The translations under genes and the position numbers were made by a program. From Planococcus chinensis (GTDB lineage: Bacteria > Bacillota > Bacilli > Bacillales_A > Planococcaceae): a stretch of DNA of 64,000 nucleotides. Numbering within the stretch: position 1 is the first letter of the stretch; each line of letters begins with the position of its first letter. The DNA lies in NCBI RefSeq assembly GCF_020071995.1, contig NZ_JABWTK010000001.1, positions 248,001 through 312,000 of the forward strand, given 5' to 3'. A model generated the notes under the pieces. It saw only the letters and a program-made list of their open reading frames with translations, was not told where the DNA came from and ran no database searches. Below, piece by piece: positions 24,833 through 33,712 of the stretch.

Positions 24833-25189
24833 CTACGAGAGGTTCTCATTACTTGTTTGGTTATATAAATCTTTATACTCAATAACCATCAATGTGTACA
24901 CAAAGACCGGAATTAAAAAGTCGCGGCTATTAGCCGGGGTGTTTACTGTACTATTATCAAATAAAATACTTCCAATCAATGCGGCCATAATGACTGCATT
25001 TAATAAGACAAACGCCACTTTGTGAGCGGCAAAATAATCTTTTTTGATTTCGACCATTAAAATTGTCAGGACAAAAACAACTGAAACGATGCGAGTGGCA
25101 AATAAGAATTCGTATTGAAGAAAAAAAGTGGCAAATAAAAATACGAGAACTGCAAATTTTATCAGGATGGAAAAGTTTATTTTTTTCAT
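24833..25189 (-). CDS. Four-span membrane protein of unknown function
   Basis: 118 residues with four hydrophobic segments (about 8-25, 30-46, 58-77 and 88-104) and a polar C-terminus. AGGGGTG precedes the ATG. No domain is recognised. It lies in a run of small membrane proteins of low GC content. Confidence 0.6.
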   Translation of the reverse strand: MKKINFSILIKFAVLVFLFATFFLQYEFLFATRIVSVVFVLTILMVEIKKDYFAAHKVAFVLLNAVIMAALIGSILFDNSTVNTPANSRDFLIPVFVYTLMVIEYKDLYNQTSNENLS

Positions 25190-25300
25190 AGAACACCCCT
25201 AGAGTATACGGATAACAGTCCGTTAATCCTGAATGATAAAAAGGGTGGCAAGAACCTTTCAACATTCAAATGACTACCGGTAGTTTTCGATTAAATCGAT

Positions 25301-25516
25301 TTATGCTTCTTCTCTGCCTTCGCTTTTTCTGTAGCGTGTGTTTTTGATCCTCCACAGCAAAAGAAGCGTCATCAAAATGTAGAATCCTGTAGCAATCATG
25401 AAAAAGCCTGTATTTTGAGAATAGGAAAAGGTGTCACTGGTGAAGAAAACGATAAAATAAACAATCCATAATCCTGCAATTCGCAGAATCTGGTTGGAGG
25501 CATTAGATTTAAACAT
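25301..25516 (-). CDS. Small two-span membrane protein
   Basis: 71 residues with membrane segments ILRIAGLWIVYFIVFF and GFFMIATGFYILMTLLLLW and a basic tail. AAAGGAATG precedes the start. Its function is unknown. Confidence 0.6.
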   Translation of the reverse strand: MFKSNASNQILRIAGLWIVYFIVFFTSDTFSYSQNTGFFMIATGFYILMTLLLLWRIKNTRYRKSEGREEA

Positions 25517-25738
25517 GTCTTCATTCCTTTCGGGAGGAGAAAAATTAATCTGATACTATATATACCGTTTTTAACTGTAATGGTTTCATTTTTTTGGAAA
25601 TAACTTAGTTGCTAATAGCTGTATTGAAAGCAGGAAAAACCGGCTGCGGCAAGGAATCTACTAGCAAGAAATAAACCAAGATGCTGCTGTTAGCGGGCTG
25701 CACAATCCAAATTAACCGGAGAAAAGGGAGGAAACAAT

Positions 25739-26278
25739 GTGGCAAAGGTCTGTTTTGGAATGATCATGTCGCTCGATGGATATGTCAACGACCGTGAGGG
25801 GGGAATGGACAAGCTGTATGCCAGTTTTGAGCCGAACGAGGAAATCAACGACATGATGGCAAGGACCGGAGCGGTCATATTAGGTCGCCGTACGTTTGAT
25901 TTGGGAGATGCGGATTCCTACGCCGCGGACTATGAGTTTCAGGTGCCGATTTTTGTAGTGACGCACCATCCGCCGGCTAAGCATCCAAAAGAAAACGAAC
26001 AGTTGACGTTCACCTTTGTCACTGATGGCGTTGAAAGCGCGGTCCGGCAAGCAAAGGAAGCGGCGGGGGAAAAAGATGTGCTGATTCTTGGGGCGGATGT
26101 TTTCCGGCAGGCACTCAAAGCAGGGCTGGTGGAGGAGCTGCAGATGGCAATTGCCCCGATTATTCTTGGAAAAGGGCTCCGTTTGTTTGAACAGTTGGAA
26201 GACCTTGAAATCGATTTGGAAAAAATCCGTACCATTGAGACCGGCAAGCAAGTGGAGATTTGGTACAAGGTGCTCTGA
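25739..26278 (+). CDS. Dihydrofolate reductase-like (RibD C-terminal domain) protein
   Basis: This 179-residue protein has the RibD_C/DHFR fold pattern: KVCFGMIMSLDGYVND at the N-terminus, AVILGRRTFDLGD, the nucleotide-binding ILGADVFRQALKAGLVEELQ and a C-terminal EIWYKVL strand. Such proteins are NADPH-dependent reductases, but few have a proven substrate, and stand-alone members are not needed for riboflavin synthesis. The GTG start follows AGGAAA. It is monocistronic and ends at a strong terminator. Confidence 0.85.
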   Translation: MAKVCFGMIMSLDGYVNDREGGMDKLYASFEPNEEINDMMARTGAVILGRRTFDLGDADSYAADYEFQVPIFVVTHHPPAKHPKENEQLTFTFVTDGVESAVRQAKEAAGEKDVLILGADVFRQALKAGLVEELQMAIAPIILGKGLRLFEQLEDLEIDLEKIRTIETGKQVEIWYKVL

Positions 26279-26296
26279 TAATGGGCAACAGAAAGT

Positions 26297-26341
26297 AAAA
26301 GGCCGTGCTGCAAATTCGACATTTGCAGCACGGCCTTTTAC
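26297..26341. terminator. Bidirectional terminator
   Basis: AAAAGGCCGTGCTGCAAAT pairs almost perfectly with ATTTGCAGCACGGCCTTTT around a five-base loop. Confidence 0.9.
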
Positions 26342-26422
26342 TATAGCGGGCTGGTTTTCAGTTTTTTACTAAAGCACTCGTTTGCTGGGGGCTAATCAGA
26401 TTAAACTCCTGACGGCAACTTA

Positions 26423-26746
26423 TCAGGAAAGATAAACAATTAAAACAACCAAATGCACAGCCGAAGTTATAAATGGCCCCAACGTTTCAAATTTATCCCC
26501 GATTTTAATCCCGATCCATCCATCCAAAAACTGTACTATGATCATTGCTGCAGCCGTGATGCTTACTAGCTCCTTTGAAAGGATAAAGAAAGGCACGATG
26601 GAAATACATACTAAAGCAAAGCTGCGTACAGTTACATATAAAGCCGTAATTTTGCCTTCTCCTTCACTTTTTCTAACCGTTAAAACAGAAAAATACAAAC
26701 TGATTGACGCACTAATTAAAGTTATAGCCGCACAAATGTAATATAT
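26423..26746 (-). CDS. Small membrane protein, apparent AUA start
   Basis: The frame encodes a protein with three or four hydrophobic segments (CAAITLISASISLYFSVL, FALVCISIVPFFIL, ITAAAMIIVQFL and the C-terminal LVVLIVYLS), resembling small Bacillales membrane proteins of unknown function. The only canonical start (TTG 26698) has no SD. A perfect AAAGGAGG (26760-26753) sits six bases from ATA 26746, and the reading frame from there is open and adds a sensible first span. I place the start at AUA, length about 107 residues. Confidence 0.55.
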   Translation of the reverse strand: MYYICAAITLISASISLYFSVLTVRKSEGEGKITALYVTVRSFALVCISIVPFFILSKELVSITAAAMIIVQFLDGWIGIKIGDKFETLGPFITSAVHLVVLIVYLS

Positions 26747-26760
26747 GAGCTGCCTCCTTT

Positions 26761-27141
26761 AACTTTTGTCATCAAGCAAATAAAAAAACATTTTTATTAA
26801 TATTATATGTTTATTGGTAATTTTTTATTAATTAATAAATCGATTACAAGTGCTCAATTAAGGCTCCCGGTAAATTGAATGAGCCCCCTTCAGGTGTCTA
26901 GTTAGAGTAACCAGAATGATGAATATTGCGATGATAACCACCTAGCCAAAAAAGTTTGCTGGATAAATCTTGCAAGAAAATCTTGTGCGATAAAATAAAA
27001 TTTATTTTAAAAACTTTAAAACGTCCTCCGAATTTCACCTGATTTTCACTTAACTTTTGTACCATATGGAATATAGACAAGTCTCCTAAGCTGGAGATGC
27101 AGGAGAGGCCGTTCATTTATAGAGAAAAGGGGTGCATTGGG
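26761..27141. other. Gene-free AT-rich stretch
   Basis: This stretch between the small membrane protein and the FemAB-like gene contains no supported gene. It is very AT rich near 26780-26860 and should hold promoters for both flanking divergent genes. I could not pick convincing -35/-10 pairs. Confidence 0.4.
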
Positions 27142-28149
27142 ATGCAGGATATCTATTTTGAGGAAAAGTATGGACGGTTGTTTGAAAAAATCGAAAAAGG
27201 GATTTTTCAGGTTTTTACCTTCCAGCATATGTACGGAACCGTAAAGCATTCGTTCATCATGCGTGAAATCCCGCTGCCGGTTGACGGCGAAACGTACTAT
27301 GATCTGGTGACGCCTTACGGTTATGGCGGACCGCAAATCCTGCATTGTGAAGAGGGGCGGAAGGCGGAGTTGGTTGGAGCGTTTGAAGCCGCGTTCCAGG
27401 AGTACTGCACTGAGCGTCGGATCGTCAGTGAATTTATCCGGTTCCATCCCGTGCTGAACAATGCGGAAGATTTTCTGGCCTGCTACGATGTCACGCACCT
27501 TCGCGATACGGTTGGCACAAACCTGAAGGATTGTGACCAGCCGGTGGAAGTGGAATTCTCAAAATCGGCCCGGAAAAACATCCGCCAGGCTTTAAAAGCA
27601 GGAGTGGAATACCGCGTGACCCGAAACCCAAGCGACTTGAGTGAATTCAAGAACATCTACTGTGCCACGATGGAGCGCAATCATGCCGATACGTATTACT
27701 TTTTCGGAGATGTGTATTTCGATCAGCTGCTTACGCTGTTAGGCGAAAATGTGCTGCTCGTCGAAGTGCTGTACGAAGGGCGCGTCATCGGCGCCGGCTT
27801 AAACTTCGTCTATAAAAATCTGGCACACACACATTTATCGGGAACTTTGTCGGAATTCAATTGCTTCTCGCCGGCCTCGATTCTGAACTATGCCTTGACG
27901 CTTTGGGCAAAAGAACATGGCATCGACGTCATCCACGGCGGCGGCGGAAGAACGAACAGCGCGGATGACAATCTGTTGGTATTCAAAAAGCAATTCGGCA
28001 GACAGACCGCCTTTAAATTCTACACAGGACGCAAAATCTGGAACGGCACCGTGTACCAAAAATTGTGTGCGGAGCTCGATATACAGGAAGAGACGGAATT
28101 TTTCCCGGCTTATCGCTCAAAGTCGATGGATTTATATGAGCGGGTTTAA
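27142..28149 (+). CDS. FemAB/GNAT-like acyltransferase
   Basis: This 335-residue protein has a pattern typical of FemAB-like or BioF2-like tandem GNAT folds: FITYG-type segment YYDLVTPYGYGGPQ, then KSARKNIRQALKAGVEYRV and NCFSPASILNYALTLWAKEHGIDVIHGGGGR. Relatives transfer aminoacyl groups to lipid II or to polysaccharide precursors at the membrane face. The start at ATG 27142 follows AAAGGGG; the in-frame ATG at 27097 is not preceded by a good SD. No wall-synthesis genes flank it, so the acceptor is unknown. Confidence 0.8.
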   Translation: MQDIYFEEKYGRLFEKIEKGIFQVFTFQHMYGTVKHSFIMREIPLPVDGETYYDLVTPYGYGGPQILHCEEGRKAELVGAFEAAFQEYCTERRIVSEFIRFHPVLNNAEDFLACYDVTHLRDTVGTNLKDCDQPVEVEFSKSARKNIRQALKAGVEYRVTRNPSDLSEFKNIYCATMERNHADTYYFFGDVYFDQLLTLLGENVLLVEVLYEGRVIGAGLNFVYKNLAHTHLSGTLSEFNCFSPASILNYALTLWAKEHGIDVIHGGGGRTNSADDNLLVFKKQFGRQTAFKFYTGRKIWNGTVYQKLCAELDIQEETEFFPAYRSKSMDLYERV

Positions 28150-28171
28150 GGGGAACACCATACAGAACAAA

Positions 28172-28223
28172 AAAGAAGCACTCCGGAAGCTAGGTTGAAA
28201 CCTAACTTCCGGGGTGCTTTTTG
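28172..28223. terminator. Bidirectional terminator
   Basis: AAGCACTCCGGAAG and CTTCCGGGGTGCTT form an interrupted stem with an inner TAGG/CCTA part, followed by TTTTTG on the plus strand and TTTTTT on the minus strand. It isolates the lanthipeptide locus from the FemAB-like gene. Confidence 0.8.
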
Positions 28224-28245
28224 ATTGTGGTTTGCAGGAGGCAAT

Positions 28246-29502
28246 TCAGCGAAGAAGCGCAATTTGATAATACTTGGCTGCCATCTTATAGGCGCGGGCC
28301 TCATGATAATGCTCGGCGAGTTCGATGCTGATTTCTTTGACGAGCAATGGGTAATTTCCTTCCTGAGCCAGCTGGACCGCTTGTTGGAGTTCCTTTTCGT
28401 AGGCAGGAAAATCAAATCGAGCCTTATAAATGTGAGAGCGCAAGTGCAAAAGTTTAATATGTGTATTGGGCAGTGTAAACAATGTGGTTAAACGGAAGCC
28501 TCTATTTATATAATTATTAGCTTCTTCCCAATTTTTTCTTTCAATATGTATTTCCGCTAAAGCCATAATGGCATAAATGGTTTGTTTTTCTTCATTTTGA
28601 TCCATGTCATATTTGATGCTGTTTACAAAATGTTCAACGGCTTGATCAAAATTTCCGAGTTTTTGGTAAGTCCTTCCGTAGTTGTATTCTATAATCGGCG
28701 CATAATAATGCTTATTAAACCCTTCAGAGAACTGTGAAAGTTCATCCAGACTTTTTAACGCGTCATCGTATAATTCATTGCGATGATATTGGATAGATAA
28801 TTGAACCAGAGAATTTCCAATTCCGACATTGAAGTTATGGTCCTTAAAAATCTGTAATGCTTTTTTTGTATAAATCCTTGCAAGCTCTAAATCTTCGTCA
28901 CTTTTTGTTCGGACTTGTGCCAAGTTCAAATAAGCTTTTCCAGCCCGCAGCGAAGTTTCTTCATGCTGTAAAGAGTCGAGGTGAAGACCCGCATAGAATA
29001 AGGCTTCTGAATATTTTTTATTGATATAGAAGTAAGTAAAAAGGGCATGAAAGTAATAAGAAATTTCGTTTTCATCTGTGGTATGAGCAGATGAAATAAT
29101 ATTTTTTGCCTGTTCGACTAAATTATGCGCTTCTTCCATATCGTATTTGGTGTAATAAGAAATTAATACATAGTAGATTTTGATTAAAGTGGAAGTTGAA
29201 TGGCTTTCTCTTGTATGGAGTTTTAATAAAGCAAGGTCCTGGGAATCGATTTTCTCGGTCTGAATATAAGTTTCATAAATCCTATAGATGTCCGGTTCAA
29301 CGTTTTTCATATTCATGTTGAGCAAAAATTCCGGATCCACTTCCATCACTTTGGCAACCTTTATAATAAACGAATACGAAGGTTTTGCTTTGCCGCTCTC
29401 AATTTTACTTATATACGTATTAGAACAAATCCCCTTGATTAACTCAGTTTGAGTGAGTCCTTTATGTATTCTGACCTGACGTATTCTTTCACCTATTTCC
29501 AT
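28246..29502 (-). CDS. RRNPP-like regulator: HTH domain plus TPR-like repeats
   Basis: This 418-residue protein has an N-terminal Xre-type helix-turn-helix (residues 3-62, IRQVRIHKGLTQTELIKGICSNTYISKIESGKAKPS) joined to about 340 residues of alpha-helical TPR-like repeats (for example YNYGRTYQKLGNFDQAVEHF and IYAIMALAEIHIERKNWEEANNYI). This is the architecture of PlcR, Rgg-like and AimR-like proteins, which bind re-imported signal peptides in the TPR groove. It is transcribed divergently from the lanthipeptide precursors with about 200 bases between. It is the likely pheromone-controlled regulator of the locus, which is inference. Confidence 0.85.
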   Translation of the reverse strand: MEIGERIRQVRIHKGLTQTELIKGICSNTYISKIESGKAKPSYSFIIKVAKVMEVDPEFLLNMNMKNVEPDIYRIYETYIQTEKIDSQDLALLKLHTRESHSTSTLIKIYYVLISYYTKYDMEEAHNLVEQAKNIISSAHTTDENEISYYFHALFTYFYINKKYSEALFYAGLHLDSLQHEETSLRAGKAYLNLAQVRTKSDEDLELARIYTKKALQIFKDHNFNVGIGNSLVQLSIQYHRNELYDDALKSLDELSQFSEGFNKHYYAPIIEYNYGRTYQKLGNFDQAVEHFVNSIKYDMDQNEEKQTIYAIMALAEIHIERKNWEEANNYINRGFRLTTLFTLPNTHIKLLHLRSHIYKARFDFPAYEKELQQAVQLAQEGNYPLLVKEISIELAEHYHEARAYKMAAKYYQIALLR

Positions 29503-29637
29503 TCTCTCACCCTTTTCGTCTCAATCTTATTTCAAATGTATCCTTAGCCAGCCGGTCATATGGATGAAACATCAATATATTTACAAGTTTATACAATTAA
29601 ATCTCATTATACAATATTTTGCAATTTTGCGTAGTGT

Positions 29638-29663
29638 TAGAAAATTCTAGCGCATAATAATAT
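29638..29663 (+). promoter_or_regulatory. Candidate activator-dependent promoter of the precursor genes
   Basis: A TAATAT -10 (29658-29663) has a poor -35, but the dyad TAGAA-AA-TTCTA (29638-29649) occupies that place. A regulator binding site replacing the -35 is typical of activated promoters. The start codon of the first precursor is about 45 bases downstream. Confidence 0.4.
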
Positions 29664-29709
29664 GAGTATAGCAAGACCATAACAATAAAAAAAAGAGGAG
29701 ATGACATCC

Positions 29710-29919
29710 ATGTCGAGAGAAGAAAAAATCAACGCATTGAAAAATCCTGAAATCCGCAATCATGAAATTGAAAATCCGGTAGGCAAAACAATGAATGAGC
29801 TTTCAAGTGAAGAATTAGCTGGAATTCAAGGAGCTTCCGATGTAAACGCGGAAACAACGCCATTATGTATTGCCGCATCAATTGGCGCCACTATTATCTT
29901 TTCAATGAGAAACTGCTGA
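29710..29919 (+). CDS. Class II lanthipeptide precursor 1 (cytolysin small-subunit-like)
   Basis: A 69-residue precursor: a 42-residue leader ends in NELSSEELAGIQGA, the class II pattern with a double-glycine-type GA site. A six-residue SDVNAE segment and a 21-residue core starting TTPLC and ending FSMRNC follow. The known cytolysin precursors have the same plan, a GDVQAE hexapeptide removed by the protease CylA and a core starting TTP. Ring-forming positions match CylLS: Thr1 with Cys5 and Ser17 with Cys21 (TxxxC and SxxxC). AGAGGAGATG precedes the ATG at 29710; the ATG at 29701 is too close to the SD. Confidence 0.88.
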   Translation: MSREEKINALKNPEIRNHEIENPVGKTMNELSSEELAGIQGASDVNAETTPLCIAASIGATIIFSMRNC

Positions 29920-29952
29920 TCAAATTAAAACTAAAAAAATGGAGGAATTAAA

Positions 29953-30168
29953 ATGACTAAACAACAAATTATCGATGCATGGAAAAACCCTGAAATTCGT
30001 GATGGTATTGAAAAAGTGACGCCTCATCCATCTGGAAAAGCCTTTAACGAATTGACTATGGAAGAGCTGGCAGAAGTACAAGGCGCGTCAGATGTAGCAC
30101 CTGAAACGACACCAGCTTGTATCGCAGCATTTGCGACGGGCATGCTCTTCTCAATCAAATATTGCTGA
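29953..30168 (+). CDS. Class II lanthipeptide precursor 2 (cytolysin small-subunit-like)
   Basis: A 71-residue precursor with a 45-residue leader ending NELTMEELAEVQGA, the hexapeptide SDVAPE and a 20-residue core TTPACIAAFATGMLFSIKYC. The core resembles the Enterococcus CylLS core closely, in the TTPAC start and in the LFS-x-K-aromatic-C end, and the predicted rings are the same (Thr1/Cys5, Ser16/Cys20). It lies 33 bases after precursor 1 behind its own GGAGG. Both precursors are of the small type; no long CylLL-like peptide is visible. Confidence 0.9.
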   Translation: MTKQQIIDAWKNPEIRDGIEKVTPHPSGKAFNELTMEELAEVQGASDVAPETTPACIAAFATGMLFSIKYC

Positions 30169-30175
30169 TCAACTT

Positions 30176-30210
30176 TAATAGTGGAGGACATTCCTCCACT
30201 ATTATTTTTA
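30176..30210 (+). terminator. Attenuating terminator between the precursors and lanM
   Basis: AATAGTGGAGG (30177-30187) pairs with CCTCCACTATT (30193-30203), followed by ATTTTTA. It would let the precursor message accumulate above the synthetase message. Confidence 0.75.
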
Positions 30211-30219
30211 GGAATAGTG

Positions 30220-30261
30220 AATTTGAGAATATTTATGATTATTCGTATATATTCTCAAATT
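30220..30261 (+). promoter_or_regulatory. Perfect 13-bp dyad in the lanM leader
   Basis: AATTTGAGAATAT (30220-30232) and ATATTCTCAAATT (30249-30261) are exact inverted repeats spaced by 16 bases. They end 9 bases before the lanM SD. It may be an RNA hairpin protecting the 5' end or a protein site. Confidence 0.5.
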
Positions 30262-30285
30262 TATCATTGAAAAGGAGTGGAAGAG

Positions 30286-33200
30286 ATGGAGAAAGTATTG
30301 AACCAGACAAATCACAGAGAATATATCCATGCCCTATTTAGTCACGAGAGAAGCCGTTTTTTAAAAGAGGAAGGAATTGATCCTGCTCCGGTTATAAACA
30401 AATGGAGAAATCGGCTTTCAATGGCTTCTGATGACATTTTCCAATCAAAATTAACGGTCTCGGGCCTTTCCGAACAACGCTTTGCTGAAATGGTTACACC
30501 TCTGAATGAAAAAAAATTAGGTGAAAAAGAAATTCAAGAAATGACAGCTTTCCTAAAATCAGAAATGAATTTAGATCTTGTGGTAGAAGGACTGAATCTT
30601 TCTAAAGGAAAAGAAAAAATGAAAGAACAGCTCGACTTAGGCTTATTTATTCACCCATTCCTATCGTATATCTCCAATCGGCTGGATGTGATGTTGAATG
30701 GGCTTTCTGGCAAACAACAGGCGAATATCGCGAAGATTAAAGAAACGCTGATGTTTGCGATCGGCAGCCAATTGATCACCCAAGCGTCCAGGTCCATTGT
30801 TTTGGAAATGCACATTTCCAAATTGAAAGATGAACTTTATGGTTCGACAGCTGAAGAACGATTCCAGTCATTCATTAGAGAGAAAGCGTTGAATTCCTCT
30901 GAGTTGATAAAGTTTTATGAAGAGTATGCGGTGCTGACGAGAATCCTTATTTTGCGGAGCGAGTTTTTTCTTGAGAATGTAAAGCTTACTCTCGAAAGAT
31001 ATATGAATGATTTCAACTCATTGACCGAGATGTTTAGTTTAGAGAACCTGGTGTTGGATTCCATTGAATTTGGTCTGGGCGATACCCACCAGAAAGGCAA
31101 GACGGTCGGAAAGTTTGTTTTTCAAAACGGAAAAACAATCATCTATAAACCTAAAGGGCTCTCCATCTCATTAAAATATCACGACTTGCTGAATTGGATT
31201 GCCGAAAGAGTGGAATTCCCCACATTATCTCCCTATAAAATTCTGGATTGTGGTACACATGGTTGGGAAGAGTGCGTCTTGTACAGCAGCTGCCTTACGC
31301 AGCAAGAAGTGAAACACTACTATCAGCGGTTCGGTGTTCTTCTGGGATTGATGCACTCGATCAAAGGGGCCGACTTCCACCTGGAAAATATTATAGCAGG
31401 CGGCGACACGCCGTATATCATTGACCATGAAACTTTATTTCATCAAAGTCCAAAATTGGATTTTCCGGATTCCGTCGAAGTGGACTTGAAGTATGAACAG
31501 GCTGATTCTGTAGTGGGCACCGGATTGCTTCCTATTGCTATGTTTAAGAATGCAGAAGGAAAAGGCATTGATCTCAGTGCCCTTAATGGGAAAGAGCAGG
31601 AGCTGCCTTTTAAAGTGCTGAAACTTGAAAATTCCATGACGGATGACATGAAATTTTCCATGCAGTCTGAGCGGTTCCGGGGTGCCAATAATCTTCCTGC
31701 TTTGAATGGAGAAGGAATCGATGCGGGAGACTATTTAGAGGATATTTTAACCGGGTTTGAAAACATCTTTAATTTCTTTATTGACCATAAAGAAGAACTG
31801 CTAAGCACCAAAGGGCCGCTTGAAGCGTTTCGACATGAGAAAATCCGTGTGGTAGCCAGAGCCACTCAGCAGTACTTCAATTTCCTTAATGAATCCAGCC
31901 ATCCCGATTATATGAGAGATGCATTGTATTTGGAAAATCTATACGATCGCTTATGGTTCTATCCTTATAAGGACAAGCGCATCATCCATCATGAGATTTT
32001 GGATTTAATGGCAGGAGATATTCCTTTTTTTAACTCGCTAGTTGATTCAAGAAATCTATATTCGAGTACCGGAGCGAAAATCGACGATGTATTTGCGCAA
32101 AGCGGGTATGACTTAGTGGTTGATCGAATTCAAAGATATGATCAAGAAGAACTTCAAACGCAGCTGGGATGGATTCGAACTTCGCTTGTCGGCACAAAAA
32201 AAGAAGAGGTGCATCCTCAAGAAGAAAAGTGGAACAACAAACCCGTGCCAACTGACGTGGACCGGTTGTTTGTAAAGGAAGCCCAATCGATTGGAGACGA
32301 AATTCTGAGTAAGCTCCGCTATTCGAAGAAAAAAGACAAAGCTTCTCTTCTGTGCTTAACGCCGACAGGTGAAGGGAATTGGTCTGTAGCGCCTGCCCTG
32401 CAAGGACTTTACGATGGCCTTGGCGGTATGTCTCTCTTTTTCCAATACTTATGGAAAGAAACAGGGGAAGAGCGTTATAAACTGGCTGCAGAAGCCACAT
32501 TGGAGTCAGCGGTGGCGCCAATGGTTGAAAACCAGGGATTGGTTTCTTCATTCACCGGATCCGCTTCTCTGCTATATCCGATTTTGCATTTCCATAAAAA
32601 CTTCGGCAGCAACGAATACGATTGGAAAATCGAAGAAATCAAAGAAAAGTTGAAGCAAAATGTCCAAAAGGACGAAGTTTTTGATTTCCTGGGCGGAGCT
32701 GCAGGCATTTGCCATTTGTTAATGAATGCCTATGAATGGACAAGTGACCGTGAGTATCTGGAAATAGCTGAACTGTACGGTGATCATTTGTTGGCAAACC
32801 GCCATGCTCCAGCTCCGGACCAAGCAGCTTGGGCATCCGGGGAATCCGGCAATTATTTAGGCGGCTTTTCACATGGCACAAGCGGAATAGCCCAAAGCCT
32901 CTTTAGGTTAGCCCACCTGACCGGAAAACAGCCTTACCAAGAAACCGCCGAAAAAGCTCTGCGTTTTGATCAATCGCTTTTTAATGTTGAAAAAGGGGCC
33001 TGGAAGGATAACCGCAGCACTGAAAATCAGTATGTCCATCAGTGGTGCCATGGCTCCATGGGGATTGGGTTAAGCAGGATTGTGATGTCTGAATACACAG
33101 CCGCTCCATCACTGGAGGGGGAGATAAACCAAGCGATTCAAAATCTTCGGAAGCATGGCTATAAGCGTTCGGACTCTTTATGCCATGGAAACTTTGGAGA

Positions 33201-33435
33201 TACAGAGCTGTTTTTGCAAGCAGTAAAACACTTCCGGAAAGCCGATTTTTTAGAAGAAGCGAAACGGAGAGGATACAATCACGTGCTGCAAAAAGAAGCA
33301 CGCGGCTATTATCAAGTAGACGGGCCAAAAGGATTTATCCAGCCCAGCTTATTTACCGGCCTGGCTGGGATCGGCCTGCAGTTATTGAGGCTGTCGAATC
33401 CCGAAGAAGTACCGCCAGTCTTATTATTGGGTTAA
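30286..33435 (+). CDS. lanM: Class II lanthipeptide synthetase LanM
   Basis: About 1049 residues, the normal LanM size. The N-terminal two thirds is the dehydratase domain (DUF4135; GKTIIYKPKGLSISLKYHDL, GADFHLENIIA, YIIDHETLFH), which phosphorylates and eliminates Ser and Thr. The C-terminal third (from about residue 690) is the cyclase with zinc ligands C921 (in QWCHGSMGIG), C966 and H967 (in LCHGNFGDTE), plus SHGTSGIA. It would install the (methyl)lanthionine rings of both precursors. ATG 30286 lies nine bases after AAAGGAG; the GTG at 30277 abuts the SD. It is the counterpart of CylM. Confidence 0.95.
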   Translation: MEKVLNQTNHREYIHALFSHERSRFLKEEGIDPAPVINKWRNRLSMASDDIFQSKLTVSGLSEQRFAEMVTPLNEKKLGEKEIQEMTAFLKSEMNLDLVVEGLNLSKGKEKMKEQLDLGLFIHPFLSYISNRLDVMLNGLSGKQQANIAKIKETLMFAIGSQLITQASRSIVLEMHISKLKDELYGSTAEERFQSFIREKALNSSELIKFYEEYAVLTRILILRSEFFLENVKLTLERYMNDFNSLTEMFSLENLVLDSIEFGLGDTHQKGKTVGKFVFQNGKTIIYKPKGLSISLKYHDLLNWIAERVEFPTLSPYKILDCGTHGWEECVLYSSCLTQQEVKHYYQRFGVLLGLMHSIKGADFHLENIIAGGDTPYIIDHETLFHQSPKLDFPDSVEVDLKYEQADSVVGTGLLPIAMFKNAEGKGIDLSALNGKEQELPFKVLKLENSMTDDMKFSMQSERFRGANNLPALNGEGIDAGDYLEDILTGFENIFNFFIDHKEELLSTKGPLEAFRHEKIRVVARATQQYFNFLNESSHPDYMRDALYLENLYDRLWFYPYKDKRIIHHEILDLMAGDIPFFNSLVDSRNLYSSTGAKIDDVFAQSGYDLVVDRIQRYDQEELQTQLGWIRTSLVGTKKEEVHPQEEKWNNKPVPTDVDRLFVKEAQSIGDEILSKLRYSKKKDKASLLCLTPTGEGNWSVAPALQGLYDGLGGMSLFFQYLWKETGEERYKLAAEATLESAVAPMVENQGLVSSFTGSASLLYPILHFHKNFGSNEYDWKIEEIKEKLKQNVQKDEVFDFLGGAAGICHLLMNAYEWTSDREYLEIAELYGDHLLANRHAPAPDQAAWASGESGNYLGGFSHGTSGIAQSLFRLAHLTGKQPYQETAEKALRFDQSLFNVEKGAWKDNRSTENQYVHQWCHGSMGIGLSRIVMSEYTAAPSLEGEINQAIQNLRKHGYKRSDSLCHGNFGDTELFLQAVKHFRKADFLEEAKRRGYNHVLQKEARGYYQVDGPKGFIQPSLFTGLAGIGLQLLRLSNPEEVPPVLLLG

Positions 33436-33451
33436 ATAATTGAAAGAGTAT

Positions 33452-33508
33452 AAGCGCAGTTCAGTCGAGGGGATCCGTCCATGATCCCTATTGATTGAAC
33501 TGCTTTTT
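33452..33508 (+). terminator. Terminator after lanM
   Basis: GCAGTTCAGTC pairs with GATTGAACTGC with an inner GGGGATC/GATCCCT stem, followed by TTTTTA. The exporter and protease genes therefore probably have their own promoter in 33520-33700. Confidence 0.75.
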
Positions 33509-33712
33509 ATATGGAAGAAAGATGCTAAAGGCGCTTAGATTCCCGCCTTCTTAAAAAATCCATATAAAGGGAATTTGGTTAAAAGGGTAGGTTTTATACC
33601 GCTTTTTTTCGCAGTGTACTTCCTGTTTTTTTACCTATTCTATTCACCTATCGCCTTTCTTTATAGTTAACTTAACAAATAAATTCATTTATTAATGGGG
33701 GGACACAATCGG

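Noticed and set aside
29555-29575. PlcR-box-like sequence near CATATGGATGAAACATCA
   Set aside because: Only the left half fits the TATGNAN4TNCATA pattern; the right half has several mismatches.
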